A stretch of DNA of 64,000 nt, taken from the NCBI GenBank assembly GCA_030147635.1, contig JASBUZ010000060.1, forward strand, positions 1-64,000. The letters run 5' to 3'. The notes beneath the pieces are model-generated. The model worked only from the letters and a program-made list of their open reading frames with translations. It was not told the origin of the DNA and made no database searches. The position numbers and the translations under genes are program-made. Position 1 is the first letter of the stretch; the number at the start of each line of letters is the position of its first letter. Shown here piece after piece: positions 9,390 to 19,295 of the stretch. The stretch comes from Gammaproteobacteria bacterium. GTDB taxonomy: Bacteria > Pseudomonadota > Gammaproteobacteria > Legionellales > Legionellaceae.

Positions 9390-11777
9390 TTAAAACAAAT
9401 AATCAGGACTGACTTGCTTACGAGGGTTAGGCTGATTGCTCTCTTCTGTGATTTGAGTTTGAGTGGTTGCATCATCTGGCACTAAATCTTCACGGAAGTA
9501 TTCTTCAATGCTAGAGGGGCTGTTACTGGCATCCACTAAGCCGGTTTTCGGATTAATTTTCTTGCTGACGATGTGCTCTGGTACTTGTAGTGGCTTTTCT
9601 GGTTTGTCTTTGAGGGCTTCACGCATAAAATCAACCCAAAGGGGTAGAGTAACTCGTGAAGCGTATTCATGCAGCGAAATCGGACTATCATAGCCAACCC
9701 AGGCAGTGACAACTAAGTCCGGGTTATAACCTGCAAACCAAGCATCTAATTGGTCATTGGTGGTTCCTGTTTTACCTCCAATATCTTCACGATTTAATAC
9801 GCGTGCAGCACGTGCAGTCCCTGTTTGCACAACACCTCGTAAGGCTGTATTCATTAGGAATGCGACTTCTTCGGTAATCACACGAGGCGCTTGCATGGCA
9901 AAAGGTTTATCTTTGGTTTCTGCATCATTAGGCACCGCGGTTGGTGTCGCTTGTAAAAGCACATTGCCCTCCGTATCCGTGATTTTATCGATAAGATAAG
10001 GCTCAACTTTATAACCCGTATTAGCAAATACAGCGTAGGCCGCAGCCAAGTCGAGTGGGCTCACGGTGAGTGTGCCAAGTGCAAGTGATAATGTATGTGG
10101 CAGTGTTTCTTTTTGAAAACCAAATCGGCTCACAAAATCAATGGCATAATCAATGCCGATGTCATCCAAAATACGGATGGAAACTAAGTTACGAGAGCCG
10201 GTTAAGCCCACTTTTAAACGAGTTGGGCCACCAAATTGATTATTGGCATTATGTGGACGCCAGAGCCCTTCTTGGCTTGGGTCGTCTTTGGCAATGGGCG
10301 CATCATTAATAATGGTTGCAAGGGTGTAACCTTTGGAGAGTGCGCCTGCATAAATAAAAGGTTTAAAGCTTGAGCCAGGCTGTCTGTCGGCTTGAGTGGC
10401 GCGATTAAATTTACTGCGCTGGAAACTAAAGCCGCCCACGAGTGCTTCAATTGAGCCATTGGCAGGATTTAGAGCCACTAAGGCTGCTTCTACTTGGGGC
10501 ACTTGGGTGAGCTCCCATGCATCGTCTTTTGTTTTTTGGATATAAACTACATCACCAGGAGATACCACCATGGATGCTTTCTCAGGCTTTCTGCCGACCC
10601 AGCCTTTTCGAAGAGCAGGCCGTGCCCAGCTAAATCCAGACCAAACTAGTGTTACAGTTTCGCCGCGGCGGTTGAGCGCTTCAGCTGTTTTTTCCTCAAC
10701 GGATAGAATAACAGCGGGCTCCATTTGATTAATGACAGGATAGGCTTTGATATTTTTTTGGAGTTCTTTAGTTGAGTAGTCCGAAACAGGCGTAATTTTA
10801 GAAACCGCGCCTCGATAACCATGTCTTCTATCATATTCAATAAGATGTTTTTCAACGTTTTGATTGGCTGCTTTCTGCAAAGTAGAGTTGATGGTGGTAT
10901 AAACTTTATAGCCGCGCGTATAAGCATCGGGTCCAAAGTGGTCGTATAGAGACTGTCGAATCATCTCAGCGACGTATGGTGCATCAGCCTCGGTTTCGAT
11001 GCCATGATAGCTGGCGGTAATTGGGGCTTGGATGGCTTCTTGGTAAGCCTCTTTGGTGATGTATTCATTCTCGAGCAAGCGATCGAGTACATGGTTTCGA
11101 CGCTTCAATGCGGCTTTAGGATTGGCCAGTGGATTTTGTGAAGAGGGTGCTTGTGGCAAGCCTGCAATCATTGCCATTTGTGCAAGGGTTAGCTCATTGA
11201 GTGCTTTGCCGTAATACACTTGGGCTGCTGCAGCAACGCCATAAGCTCGGTTGCCGAGATAAATTTTATTGAGATAAAGTTCAAGAATTTTTTCTTTACT
11301 GAGTTCTCGGTCAATTTTAATAGCAAGCAAAATTTCATTGAATTTTCGAAGAAACGTTTTTTTACGGTTTAAAAAGAAGTTTCGCGCCACTTGCATGGTA
11401 ATGGTACTACCACCTTGAGACTTGGTCCCGGTCTGCACCATACGAATTGCAGCGCGCCCAAGTCCTAAAACATCAACGCCTGGATGGTCAAAAAAACGTT
11501 GGTCTTCTGTCGCAAGCACTGCATAAACCAGTGTTTGAGGAATTTCATCATAGCTGACAGGGCTTCTTTTTTTCTCACCATATTCTTGAATGAGTTTGCC
11601 ATCTTGGCTGTAAATTTGTAGTGGGACTTGTAAGTGGACAGTCTTGAGGGAGTCTACATCAGGCAGTTGACTCTCTGCATAGATATAGAAAACGCCAAAG
11701 CAGAACATGAAAAAAAACGCAACACTCATCAGAGCCCAAAGACCACGGCGCCAAAAAAGAGAAATTGGTTTTTTCAT
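9390..11777 (-). CDS. mrcA: penicillin-binding protein 1A, bifunctional transglycosylase/transpeptidase
   Basis: This class A PBP polymerises glycan strands and cross-links them. It has a single membrane anchor at about residues 12-34, a GT51 glycosyltransferase domain with catalytic Glu91 (EDQRFFDHPG) and GGSTITMQVARNF, an inserted OB-like region, and a transpeptidase domain with SSFK (active serine), SRN and KTGTTND motifs. At 795 residues it is slightly short of E. coli PBP1A (850). The gene is convergent with the methyltransferase before it and lies 42 bases downstream of an unknown minus-strand gene. Confidence 0.96.
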   Translation of the reverse strand: MKKPISLFWRRGLWALMSVAFFFMFCFGVFYIYAESQLPDVDSLKTVHLQVPLQIYSQDGKLIQEYGEKKRSPVSYDEIPQTLVYAVLATEDQRFFDHPGVDVLGLGRAAIRMVQTGTKSQGGSTITMQVARNFFLNRKKTFLRKFNEILLAIKIDRELSKEKILELYLNKIYLGNRAYGVAAAAQVYYGKALNELTLAQMAMIAGLPQAPSSQNPLANPKAALKRRNHVLDRLLENEYITKEAYQEAIQAPITASYHGIETEADAPYVAEMIRQSLYDHFGPDAYTRGYKVYTTINSTLQKAANQNVEKHLIEYDRRHGYRGAVSKITPVSDYSTKELQKNIKAYPVINQMEPAVILSVEEKTAEALNRRGETVTLVWSGFSWARPALRKGWVGRKPEKASMVVSPGDVVYIQKTKDDAWELTQVPQVEAALVALNPANGSIEALVGGFSFQRSKFNRATQADRQPGSSFKPFIYAGALSKGYTLATIINDAPIAKDDPSQEGLWRPHNANNQFGGPTRLKVGLTGSRNLVSIRILDDIGIDYAIDFVSRFGFQKETLPHTLSLALGTLTVSPLDLAAAYAVFANTGYKVEPYLIDKITDTEGNVLLQATPTAVPNDAETKDKPFAMQAPRVITEEVAFLMNTALRGVVQTGTARAARVLNREDIGGKTGTTNDQLDAWFAGYNPDLVVTAWVGYDSPISLHEYASRVTLPLWVDFMREALKDKPEKPLQVPEHIVSKKINPKTGLVDASNSPSSIEEYFREDLVPDDATTQTQITEESNQPNPRKQVSPDYLF

Positions 11778-11819
11778 AAGTTATGAACTCTGATTTTCAT
11801 ACGATTGTGAATATCTATT

Positions 11820-12545
11820 CTAGTACATGTCATGGCCCAAAGGAAATTTAGCAGGGTCGTATTCACTATTTTCATGATCACTGTTTAGTAGTGCAGTGAG
11901 TGAGGCTAGAAATCCTTTAGACTGCTGCTCAGAACCTCTGTTAGTTGATGCTCTTTTAGTTTCAGGAAAGTGAGAGTCAATGGCTGCTTGTAATGCTTGA
12001 AGTTGGATAGCTTGTTCTTGAAGTCGACGCTCTAGAGTATCTTTTTCTAGAGTCAGCGCATCAATGCTCCGTTTATAGCCTGCTCGAGTTTGCTCATTGA
12101 AGCAGAGGGCAAGCGTTTGGTGGACATTACGAACCTGAGAGAAGAAGTGATTAAGTGCTTGTTGTGCCCCACCTGGGCTTGGTTTTTCTGCCTGAAGGGC
12201 TAAAAGCTGCTCGGTAAGCTCAGCATAGATTAGCATGTACGTGTCAGGCTCATCCGTGTGTTTAATAGCTTTGGCTCTATCCAGTGTTCTCAGGATAGGA
12301 ATGAGACTTTCAAGAAGTGGTTTGCGTGTGTCGGTTGCCCGAGTTGCTTCACCAATATAAGAGGTGAGCAGGGCTTCTCTATCTTCTGTTAAGAGTGTAT
12401 TGACGAGCTCTTCAGTGGTTTCTGCTGCCTGAAGTTGCCCTGAAACTGCAACCCAAGTACTGGTGTCTGGATCACTGGTTTTGTAGTGGTGATAGTCAAG
12501 AATGATTTGTATGATGCCTCGTTGTAAGTCTTCAAAAGTTCTCAT
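11820..12545 (-). CDS. predicted coiled-coil protein, unknown function
   Basis: This 241-residue cytoplasmic protein is almost all alpha-helical, with a coiled-coil stretch near residues 160-195 (LTLEKDTLERRLQEQAIQLQ) and a low-complexity polar tail. The start is fixed by GGAGG five bases before the ATG at 12545; a longer frame to 12566 would put that site inside the gene. No signal peptide, membrane segment or known family is seen. It lies upstream of mrcA on the same strand with a 42-base gap, so they might be cotranscribed, but nothing shows a functional link. A secreted effector is another possibility. Confidence 0.6.
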   Translation of the reverse strand: MRTFEDLQRGIIQIILDYHHYKTSDPDTSTWVAVSGQLQAAETTEELVNTLLTEDREALLTSYIGEATRATDTRKPLLESLIPILRTLDRAKAIKHTDEPDTYMLIYAELTEQLLALQAEKPSPGGAQQALNHFFSQVRNVHQTLALCFNEQTRAGYKRSIDALTLEKDTLERRLQEQAIQLQALQAAIDSHFPETKRASTNRGSEQQSKGFLASLTALLNSDHENSEYDPAKFPLGHDMY

Positions 12546-12664
12546 AAGGACCTCCACGTCAAGCAAATGCTTTAAGAAAAGCTAACACAGCTATAGGGGG
12601 AATGCGAGAAATCCTCAAACAAATAGGACTTAAAATTCCAATTCGTTGAAACTTAGGGTAATAT

Positions 12665-12725
12665 CGCAACGCTGCCTTATAAGGAAAAGATGCGATAAGG
12701 CAAAGCGCGTGCTAAACTTGTTGCG
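12665..12725 (+). other. nested inverted repeats in the aroK leader
   Basis: The 240-base gap before aroK holds three nested complementary pairs: CGCAAC (12665-12670) with GTTGCG (12720-12725), GCT (12671-12673) with AGC (12704-12706), and GCCTTAT (12674-12680) with ATAAGGC (12695-12701). Read as RNA this would form a long, interrupted hairpin 58 bases before the aroK start. There is no U-tract, so it is not a simple terminator. It may be a leader structure that modulates aroKB. It matches no riboswitch I know. Confidence 0.4.
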
Positions 12726-12783
12726 CGATACTCAATGGGGTTTGTTTGGATTGGACGTTGAGAATAGAGGTGTGTCATTAACT

Positions 12784-13311
12784 ATGAGCATTGTTAAAGT
12801 ACGTAATATTTTTCTGATTGGACCAATGGGTGCTGGGAAAAGCACAATTGGTCGAACCTTGGCAAGAGAATTAAAGCTTGATTTTTATGACTCGGACGAA
12901 GTGATCGAGGAGCGAGCTGGTGCCGACTTGTCTTGGATATTTGATGTTGAAGGGGACGAAGGGTTTCGCAAACGTGAGCAAAAAGTGATAGACGAACTCA
13001 CACAAAAAACGAACATCGTACTCGCGACAGGTGGTGGTGTGATCATCACACCTGAAAATCGTAATGCATTGGCGGCAAGAGGCACAGTAATTTATTTAAA
13101 AACTTCTTTGCAACAGCAATTTGAGCGCACCAAAAGAGACACCAAGCGTCCACTTTTGCAAACAGATGACTTAGAAGGTCGGCTTGAGAGCTTGCGTGAT
13201 GAGCGTGAACCATTCTATGAAGAACTGGCTGATGTGAGCTTTGAAACTGATAAGCTCACCGTGAAAGCGGTGACCAACAATATTGTTAAACACATTTATG
13301 GTGAGTCCTGA
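12784..13311 (+). CDS. aroK: shikimate kinase
   Basis: This enzyme phosphorylates shikimate in the aromatic amino acid pathway. P-loop GPMGAGKS occupies residues 13-20, the substrate-binding DSD is at 36-38, and ATGGGV lies near residue 82. The open frame extends 46 codons upstream to 12646 but that part is the structured leader and is not kinase-like. The Met at 12784 gives 175 residues, matching the family (E. coli 173). It overlaps aroB by 14 bases, as in many gammaproteobacteria. Confidence 0.95.
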   Translation: MSIVKVRNIFLIGPMGAGKSTIGRTLARELKLDFYDSDEVIEERAGADLSWIFDVEGDEGFRKREQKVIDELTQKTNIVLATGGGVIITPENRNALAARGTVIYLKTSLQQQFERTKRDTKRPLLQTDDLEGRLESLRDEREPFYEELADVSFETDKLTVKAVTNNIVKHIYGES

Positions 13312-14347
13312 GGTTTATCACGAGGTATACGTCACACCTCCGAATGCTTGTTACCCCATCCTGATTGGTCGGCATCTCTTGCAAGATGCCGAACGTCTAC
13401 TCGCTGCCGTCACAGGCAGTCAAGTCTTAATTGTGACCAATGAAACCATCGCACCTTTCTATTTAGAGCCGGTGCGTCAGGCTTTTCGGCACCTTCAGTG
13501 TGATGTCGTAGTTCTACCTGATGGAGAAGCTCATAAAACCCAAGCGAGCATCACCCAAATTCATGAAGCCTTAATTGCTCACAATCACCATCGAGATACT
13601 ACCCTCATTGCACTTGGTGGTGGTGTCATTGGAGATATCACGGGGTTTGCTGCGTCAATTTACCAAAGAGGCGTTGATTATATTCAACTGCCAACAACTT
13701 TGCTCGCGGCTGTGGATGCAGCAGTGGGGGGGAAAACCGCAATTAATTATCCGGGTGCAAAGAATGCCGTTGGGAGCTTTCATCAGCCGAAAGCAGTATT
13801 TGTTGATATTGAGTGTCTTGAGACTTTGCCACTGCGTGAATTTCGAGCCGGGCTTGCTGAAGTGATTAAATATGCACTACTTTCTGGAGATTTGAGTTTA
13901 CCTTCAAAGCCTACACCGGATTTGATTGCCGTGTGTTGTCAGATTAAGGCGCGCATGATTGAGACTGATGTGACCGATAAAGCAGGCACACGGGCCTTGC
14001 TAAACTTAGGCCATACGTTTGCGCATGCCTTGGAAGCTTATACCCACTATGAACGCTGGTTGCATGGCGAGGCAGTCGCTATCGGCTTATATTATGCAGC
14101 TCGTCTATCAGAGCTTAAGCAGCAGTTGAATGTTTCTATTGTCAGCCAAATAGATGAGTTATTAGCGCATTATGAATTACCCCGGCGCATTCCTCAGGAG
14201 ATATCATGGCATGCTTTATATGAGATGATGCAAAAAGATAAGAAGGCGACAGCGAACCAAGTAACATTTGTTTTAATGAAAGGGTTAGGGGCATGTTATT
14301 TAGATAACACGGTAACGAGCGAGGATATACAAAAAATTATGGAGTAA
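13298..14347 (+). CDS. aroB: 3-dehydroquinate synthase
   Basis: This NAD- and metal-dependent enzyme converts DAHP to 3-dehydroquinate, the second shikimate-pathway step. The family core is clear: [37 protein letters not shown] and the metal-ligand region [11 protein letters not shown]. The start at 13298 lies inside the end of aroK, giving 349 residues, slightly shorter than E. coli (362). An ATG 15 bases earlier is in frame but adds unsupported residues. It forms an operon with aroK. Confidence 0.95.
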   Translation: MVSPEVYHEVYVTPPNACYPILIGRHLLQDAERLLAAVTGSQVLIVTNETIAPFYLEPVRQAFRHLQCDVVVLPDGEAHKTQASITQIHEALIAHNHHRDTTLIALGGGVIGDITGFAASIYQRGVDYIQLPTTLLAAVDAAVGGKTAINYPGAKNAVGSFHQPKAVFVDIECLETLPLREFRAGLAEVIKYALLSGDLSLPSKPTPDLIAVCCQIKARMIETDVTDKAGTRALLNLGHTFAHALEAYTHYERWLHGEAVAIGLYYAARLSELKQQLNVSIVSQIDELLAHYELPRRIPQEISWHALYEMMQKDKKATANQVTFVLMKGLGACYLDNTVTSEDIQKIME

Positions 14348-14348
14348 G

Positions 14349-14513
14349 GATGCTCTCTTTGATAAATACAAACCAGTTTTTGCAGGTGAGTTTGATGGTG
14401 TGTTTAATAATTTACCACATGCTCGTTATATTCCGGACAAATTAGCACATAAACGTATGACTTAAGAGCATTCAAGCGCTTATGTTACAGCAAGGTTATG
14501 GCTATTCGGGGTG
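14349..14513 (+). pseudogene. possible coding remnant after aroB
   Basis: The 237-base gap between aroB and uspA contains a protein-like open frame without its own start (14349-14464, reading DALFDKYKPVFAGEF and later HARYIPDKLAHKRMT before a stop). A neighbouring frame then continues for 15 residues (IQALMLQQGYGYSG) to a second stop near 14513. The two pieces together look like the frameshifted end of a lost gene. I cannot name the parent family, and chance open frames are possible. Confidence 0.3.
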
Positions 14514-14584
14514 ATTTTACTTAGAATGATGTGGGCGTAAAATTTGGCAAAAATAGGTCATAGGCGTTAACCAAGGAGACGGAT

Positions 14585-15016
14585 ATGTACAAGAAGGTGT
14601 TGTTCGCAACGGATTTCGATGAAATTGGGGTGAGTGCTGCGCATAAAGCGAAAAAGATAGCCGATGAGAACCGAGCTGAATTATTGCTGGTTCATGTGGT
14701 TGAACCGATACCGGCTTATGCATATCCAGGATTTGCAGGGTTTGCTGAGGTGGAAGTTTCTATTCGTGAGCAAGCAGAAAAAGAGTTGAATGCACTTGCG
14801 AATCAACTGGGTGTTGATATGAAGCATCGCTTACTTGAGTTTGGTTCAGTTAAAAATGAAATCTTAAGATTGGCTGAAGAACATCAAGTAGACTTGATTG
14901 TTGCAGGGAGTCACGGTAAACATGGACTTGCCTTACTATTAGGTTCAACGGCGAATGCTATCTTGCATGGCGCGCACTGCGATATGTTGATTGTTCAGCC
15001 TCAACCTAAAGATTAA
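14585..15016 (+). CDS. universal stress protein, UspA family
   Basis: This 143-residue single-domain Usp protein is probably ATP-binding. The N-terminal strand KKVLFATDFDE carries the conserved Asp, and the C-terminal nucleotide loop is GSHGKHGLALLLGSTANAIL, fitting the G-2x-G-9x-G-S/T pattern. An AAGGAGA ribosome site precedes the ATG. Such proteins act in the cytoplasm during starvation or stress; the specific role is unknown. It stands as its own gene between the remnant after aroB and ribF. Confidence 0.9.
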   Translation: MYKKVLFATDFDEIGVSAAHKAKKIADENRAELLLVHVVEPIPAYAYPGFAGFAEVEVSIREQAEKELNALANQLGVDMKHRLLEFGSVKNEILRLAEEHQVDLIVAGSHGKHGLALLLGSTANAILHGAHCDMLIVQPQPKD

Positions 15017-15037
15017 TTTAAAACTAGATGTAAATTT

Positions 15038-15985
15038 ATGCGGTTGTTACGAGGTGTTCAGGGCGCTTCTGTATTAAAATCAAATACAGTTGCGACTATT
15101 GGTAATTTTGATGGGGTGCATGGTGGACATCAAGCTTTGCTACAAGCCCTGAAAGAAGCAGCGCACCGTCAGGGTTTGCCAAGCCTTGTGGTTTTGTTTG
15201 AGCCACAGCCGCATGAATATTTTCAAAAAGGGTCAGCTCTTGCTCGTTTGACTCATTTTAAAGAAAAGTGGCGCATCTTATCGACCTTGGATATTGACTA
15301 TGTGTGTTGCTTACGCTTTAACAGCAAACTTGCATCTATGTCTGCTGAGGTGTTTGCTCGTCAGTTATTATTTAAAGCGCTTCGTATTAAAACCTTATTT
15401 ATTGGCGAGGATTTTCGTTTTGGTGCTAATCGAATAGGTGATGTGAGCCTGCTGCAAAGTGTTGCAAGTGATGTGGATGCTGAGGTTCAGGTGCACCTGG
15501 ATGTGGCTTCAAACGGGATGCGTATCAGTTCCACCCGAATTCGAAAAGCCTTAAAAGAAGGCCAGCTTGCTGAAGCTGCCATGTTATTGAAGCGGCCTTA
15601 TAGCCTGTATGGTCGGGTGTCTATGGGGGCACAATTAGGTCGAACGTTTGGCGTGCCGACGGCGAATATGAAGCTTGGTCCTTTGAAGCTGCCTATGACA
15701 GGTGTTTTCTGTGTTCGAGTGCGGCGCCAGAATGGCCAAATTTACCAAGGCATTGCAAACTTAGGCCGACGGCCAACAGTAGATGGATTAACCAATAGTT
15801 TAGAAGTACACTTGTTTGATTTTGACGGTGATTTATATCATGAGCATTTAGAAGTGTTTTTTTTACATCAGTTGCGCCATGAGGTAAAATTCCCATCGCT
15901 TGAGGCATTAATTAGTCAAATACAAAAAGACATCATAGAAGCTCGTGCCTTATTTCCTCGTCTAGCGGACGCGTTTCCAGTATAG
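15038..15985 (+). CDS. ribF: bifunctional riboflavin kinase / FAD synthetase
   Basis: This enzyme makes FMN and then FAD from riboflavin. The N-terminal FAD synthetase half has TIGNFDGVHGGHQALL (nucleotidyltransferase HxGH-type site), and the ISSTRIRKAL motif lies near residue 167. The C-terminal riboflavin kinase half includes GRTFGVPTANM and GIANLGRRPTV. Its 315 residues are normal. It precedes ileS by 9 bases, and ribF-ileS-lspA is a widely conserved gammaproteobacterial cluster. Confidence 0.95.
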   Translation: MRLLRGVQGASVLKSNTVATIGNFDGVHGGHQALLQALKEAAHRQGLPSLVVLFEPQPHEYFQKGSALARLTHFKEKWRILSTLDIDYVCCLRFNSKLASMSAEVFARQLLFKALRIKTLFIGEDFRFGANRIGDVSLLQSVASDVDAEVQVHLDVASNGMRISSTRIRKALKEGQLAEAAMLLKRPYSLYGRVSMGAQLGRTFGVPTANMKLGPLKLPMTGVFCVRVRRQNGQIYQGIANLGRRPTVDGLTNSLEVHLFDFDGDLYHEHLEVFFLHQLRHEVKFPSLEALISQIQKDIIEARALFPRLADAFPV

Positions 15986-15994
15986 AGTATACCG

Positions 15995-18817
15995 ATGACT
16001 GAACAGACAAAAAATACAGATTACAAGAGTACCTTGAATCTGCCACATACAGACTTTCCAATGAAGGCAAATCTTTCAACGCGTGAGCCACAAAGACTGG
16101 CTGACTGGAAGGCACAAGATGTTTATCAACAAATTCGGGAAGCACGTGCGGGTGCTCAAACCTTCATTTTGCATGATGGCCCTCCTTACGCCAATGGGCA
16201 TCTGCATGCGGGACACGCACTCAATAAAATTTTGAAAGATATTATTATAAAGTCAAAAACCATGAGTGGTTTTGATGCACCGTATCGTCCAGGTTGGGAC
16301 TGTCATGGTTTACCCATTGAGCTGAACGTTGAGAAGAAAGTCGGGAAGGCTGGTGTCAAGGTAGATGTAAAAACTTTTCGTGAGCACTGTCGAAAATACG
16401 CAAATAGCCAAATTGATATTCAGCGTGATGAGTTTGAGCGTTTGGGCATCTTAGGTGAGTGGCGTGCGCCATATGTCACGATGGATTATCGCTATGAAGC
16501 GAATGTAGTGCGAGCCCTTGGCCAGATTTTTGCAAACGGACATCTGCAACAAGGCTTTAAGCCAGTGCATTGGTGTTTGGACTGTCGTTCAGCACTTGCT
16601 GAGGCAGAAGTTGAGTACGAAGATAAAAACTCACCTTCTATTGACGTCGCCTTTAAGGCAGTAGAGCCAGATAAACTGCTAGCTGCTTTCAATACAGAGC
16701 TTGAACACAAAGCAGTGATTGTACCGATCTGGACCACAACCCCCTGGACGTTGCCTGCCAATGAAGCGGTGTCAGTGCATCCGGAGTTGGTATACACTTT
16801 GCTTGATGCTGGGTCTCAATATATTGTGGTTGCGAAAGATTTATTGGAAGAGGTTGTTGCTCGATTTTCGCTTAGCGACTGGACAGCTTCTGCTGAGATT
16901 CAAGGTGCAGCACTTGAGCATATGCATTTGGAGCATCCTTTGTTTGATGGCAAAACAGTGCCTATCGTACTTAGCGACCATGTCACGACAGAATCAGGAA
17001 CAGGATGTGTACATACGGCACCAGCGCATGGTCCAGATGACTACGTGGTGGGTTTAAAATATGAGCTGCCTTGTGTAAACCCTGTGTTGCCTAATGGCTG
17101 TTACACCGAAGAGACCCCATTGTTTGCCGGACTTTCCGTGCGCAAAGTAGACCCAGAGATTCTTGAGGTATTACGTGAGCGTGGTGTTTTATTACATGAG
17201 GTGATGTTGTCTCATAGCTATCCGCATTGTTGGCGCCATAAATCTCCCATTATTTTTCGGGCAACGCCACAATGGTTTATCGGCATGGATAAAGAAGGCT
17301 TACGTAGTCACTTGCTCGAGCAAATTAAAACTGTGAAGTGGATGCCAAGCTGGGGCGAGGCACGGATTCGCGGCATGGTGGAAGGCCGTCCTGACTGGTG
17401 TATTTCAAGGCAGCGAGCTTGGGGGATTCCAATTCCATTTTTTATGCATAAAGAAACTGGTGAATTACATCCTAACACATTAGGGTTCATGGAAGCGGTA
17501 GCACTGAAAATTGAAAAAGCAGGGATTGAAGCTTGGTTCCAGCTGGACCCTGCAGAGCTTCTCGGTGATGCTTCTGATGACTACGAAAAATCCAGTGATG
17601 TGCTTGATGTTTGGTTTGACTCAGGCGTGTCTCATCGTGCCGTGCTTAATCCAGACGGGGGTCACCAAGTGGTGGCTGATTTATATTTGGAAGGTTCAGA
17701 TCAGCATCGTGGATGGTTTAATTCATCGTTAACCACATCGGTTGCGATGAATGGCGTTCCACCTTATCGTGGTGTGTTAACGCATGGCTATACCGTTGAT
17801 GCCGAAGGCAAAAAGTTTTCAAAATCAAAGGGGAACTATGTTGGTCTGGAAAAGCTAGTGAAGCAGTATGGCGCTGATATTCTGAGGCTTTGGGTTGCAT
17901 CAACGGACTATAAGCAAGACGTCAGTATTTCAGATGAAATCATTAAGCGAAATGCGGATGTGTATCGCCGGATTCGTAATACCATGCGCTTTTTACTCTC
18001 GAACTTATTTGATTTTGAGTTTGAGCGAGACAGCTTGTCGGTGTCTGAATGGGTTGATTTAGACCGCTTTATTGTGACACGTGCGAAGCAGTTGCAAGCT
18101 GAAGTGCTGGAAGCGTATGCAACTTATCAGTTTCATGTGATTTATCAAAAAGTGCACCAGTTCTGTGCCATCGAACTTGGTGGTTTTTATTTGGATATTA
18201 TCAAAGATCGGCAATATACAACGGCGACCAACAGTGTTGCCCGCCGATCTTGTCAGAATGCGATGTATCATATCATTCAGATGTTAGTCCGCTTATTGGC
18301 ACCGATTTTGTCATTCACGGCAGATGAGGTGTGGGAAGTGATGCCAGGCAAAACCAGCCAGCCTGTTTTTGCTGAAACCTGGTATGAAGCGTGGCCGGAA
18401 GGACTTGATGCTAAAAATGAAAGTTTTTGGGATAACGTATATGCAATTCGTGAAGTAGTGAATCAGGCACTCGAGTTAGCGCGTAAAGCAGGCACGATTG
18501 GATCTGCACTGGCCGCCGAAGTGACCTTGTATGTTGATGAGGAAAAGCGCGTTTTATTACAGCCACTGGCAGATGAGCTTCGCTTTGTTTTGATTACTTC
18601 AGGAGTGAGTCTTGAGCCATTTGAAGATAAATCACAAGCTGCTTTTGAAGGAGAGATATCTGGACTTGCTGTTTTAGTTCAGCCCTCTGAGGCGTCTAAA
18701 TGTGTACGGTGTTGGCATCGTGTATCGGATATTGGCGCGGACAGCGAGCATCCGGAGTTATGTGGGCGCTGTGTAGAAAATGTATCAGGAACAGGGGAGT
18801 CTAGGGCTTGGGCATAA
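15995..18817 (+). CDS. ileS: isoleucyl-tRNA synthetase
   Basis: This class I synthetase of 940 residues charges tRNA-Ile. The HIGH motif appears as HAGH (residues 71-74) in [10 protein letters not shown], and the KMSKS motif as KFSKS (607-611). The inserted CP1 editing domain contains [12 protein letters not shown] and [12 protein letters not shown]. The C-terminus carries a zinc site, CVRCWHR and CGRC. Full length and intact. Its last ten bases overlap the lspA start. Confidence 0.97.
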   Translation: MTEQTKNTDYKSTLNLPHTDFPMKANLSTREPQRLADWKAQDVYQQIREARAGAQTFILHDGPPYANGHLHAGHALNKILKDIIIKSKTMSGFDAPYRPGWDCHGLPIELNVEKKVGKAGVKVDVKTFREHCRKYANSQIDIQRDEFERLGILGEWRAPYVTMDYRYEANVVRALGQIFANGHLQQGFKPVHWCLDCRSALAEAEVEYEDKNSPSIDVAFKAVEPDKLLAAFNTELEHKAVIVPIWTTTPWTLPANEAVSVHPELVYTLLDAGSQYIVVAKDLLEEVVARFSLSDWTASAEIQGAALEHMHLEHPLFDGKTVPIVLSDHVTTESGTGCVHTAPAHGPDDYVVGLKYELPCVNPVLPNGCYTEETPLFAGLSVRKVDPEILEVLRERGVLLHEVMLSHSYPHCWRHKSPIIFRATPQWFIGMDKEGLRSHLLEQIKTVKWMPSWGEARIRGMVEGRPDWCISRQRAWGIPIPFFMHKETGELHPNTLGFMEAVALKIEKAGIEAWFQLDPAELLGDASDDYEKSSDVLDVWFDSGVSHRAVLNPDGGHQVVADLYLEGSDQHRGWFNSSLTTSVAMNGVPPYRGVLTHGYTVDAEGKKFSKSKGNYVGLEKLVKQYGADILRLWVASTDYKQDVSISDEIIKRNADVYRRIRNTMRFLLSNLFDFEFERDSLSVSEWVDLDRFIVTRAKQLQAEVLEAYATYQFHVIYQKVHQFCAIELGGFYLDIIKDRQYTTATNSVARRSCQNAMYHIIQMLVRLLAPILSFTADEVWEVMPGKTSQPVFAETWYEAWPEGLDAKNESFWDNVYAIREVVNQALELARKAGTIGSALAAEVTLYVDEEKRVLLQPLADELRFVLITSGVSLEPFEDKSQAAFEGEISGLAVLVQPSEASKCVRCWHRVSDIGADSEHPELCGRCVENVSGTGESRAWA

Positions 18818-19272
18818 AAAAAGGGACTGCGTTACTTTTAAGTGTGTTAGTGGTTTTATTCGATCAACTCACAAAATACTGGGCGATGAAGCACTTAGTG
18901 CCTTACGAGTCTGTGGCTGTGACGTCTTTTTTTGCCTGGACTCTTGCATTTAATTCAGGGTCTGCCTTTAGTTTTTTAGCTGAGTCTGGAGGCTGGCATA
19001 CTTGGTTTTTTTCGGGTTTCAGCATGTTTGTGAGTATCGGCTTGGTGGTTTGGATTTTACGCCTTGAGTCTCGTTTCTTTACTCAAATGTTGGCACTTGC
19101 TTTGGTGCTGGGTGGTGCTATTGGCAATTTAATCGATCGAGTTCGCATGAATTATGTGATTGATTTTATTGATGTGCATTACAAAAACTATCACTGGCCA
19201 ATTTTTAATCTTGCAGATAGTGCCATATGTATTGGTGCTATCTGGCTTGCTATTTTATGGCTTCGTGAATAG
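18808..19272 (+). CDS. lspA: lipoprotein signal peptidase (signal peptidase II)
   Basis: This inner-membrane aspartyl protease cleaves prolipoprotein signal peptides at the lipidated cysteine. About four membrane helices are visible. Conserved pieces are [29 protein letters not shown] (first catalytic Asp) and FNLADSAI (second catalytic Asp). The start is a TTG inside the end of ileS with AGGGGAG upstream; the next ATG would remove the first helix. Length 154 is normal. Its substrates would include the 17-kDa-type lipoprotein near the left end. Confidence 0.94.
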   Translation: MGIKKGTALLLSVLVVLFDQLTKYWAMKHLVPYESVAVTSFFAWTLAFNSGSAFSFLAESGGWHTWFFSGFSMFVSIGLVVWILRLESRFFTQMLALALVLGGAIGNLIDRVRMNYVIDFIDVHYKNYHWPIFNLADSAICIGAIWLAILWLRE

Positions 19273-19293
19273 CCTCTGGGGTCACCCCAGGGG
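19273..19293. terminator. hairpin between convergent lspA and ankyrin-type gene
   Basis: A 9-bp GC-rich stem with one T-G wobble (19273-19281 with 19285-19293) and a 3-base loop begins directly after the lspA stop and ends just before the stop of the convergent gene. No T-run follows on either strand, so it may act as a weak bidirectional terminator or an mRNA 3'-end stabiliser. Confidence 0.5.
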
Positions 19294-19295
19294 GG

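Noticed and set aside
12646-12783. A 46-codon N-terminal extension of shikimate kinase
   Set aside because: The extension is not kinase-like, would double the usual lead length, and lies in a strongly self-complementary leader.
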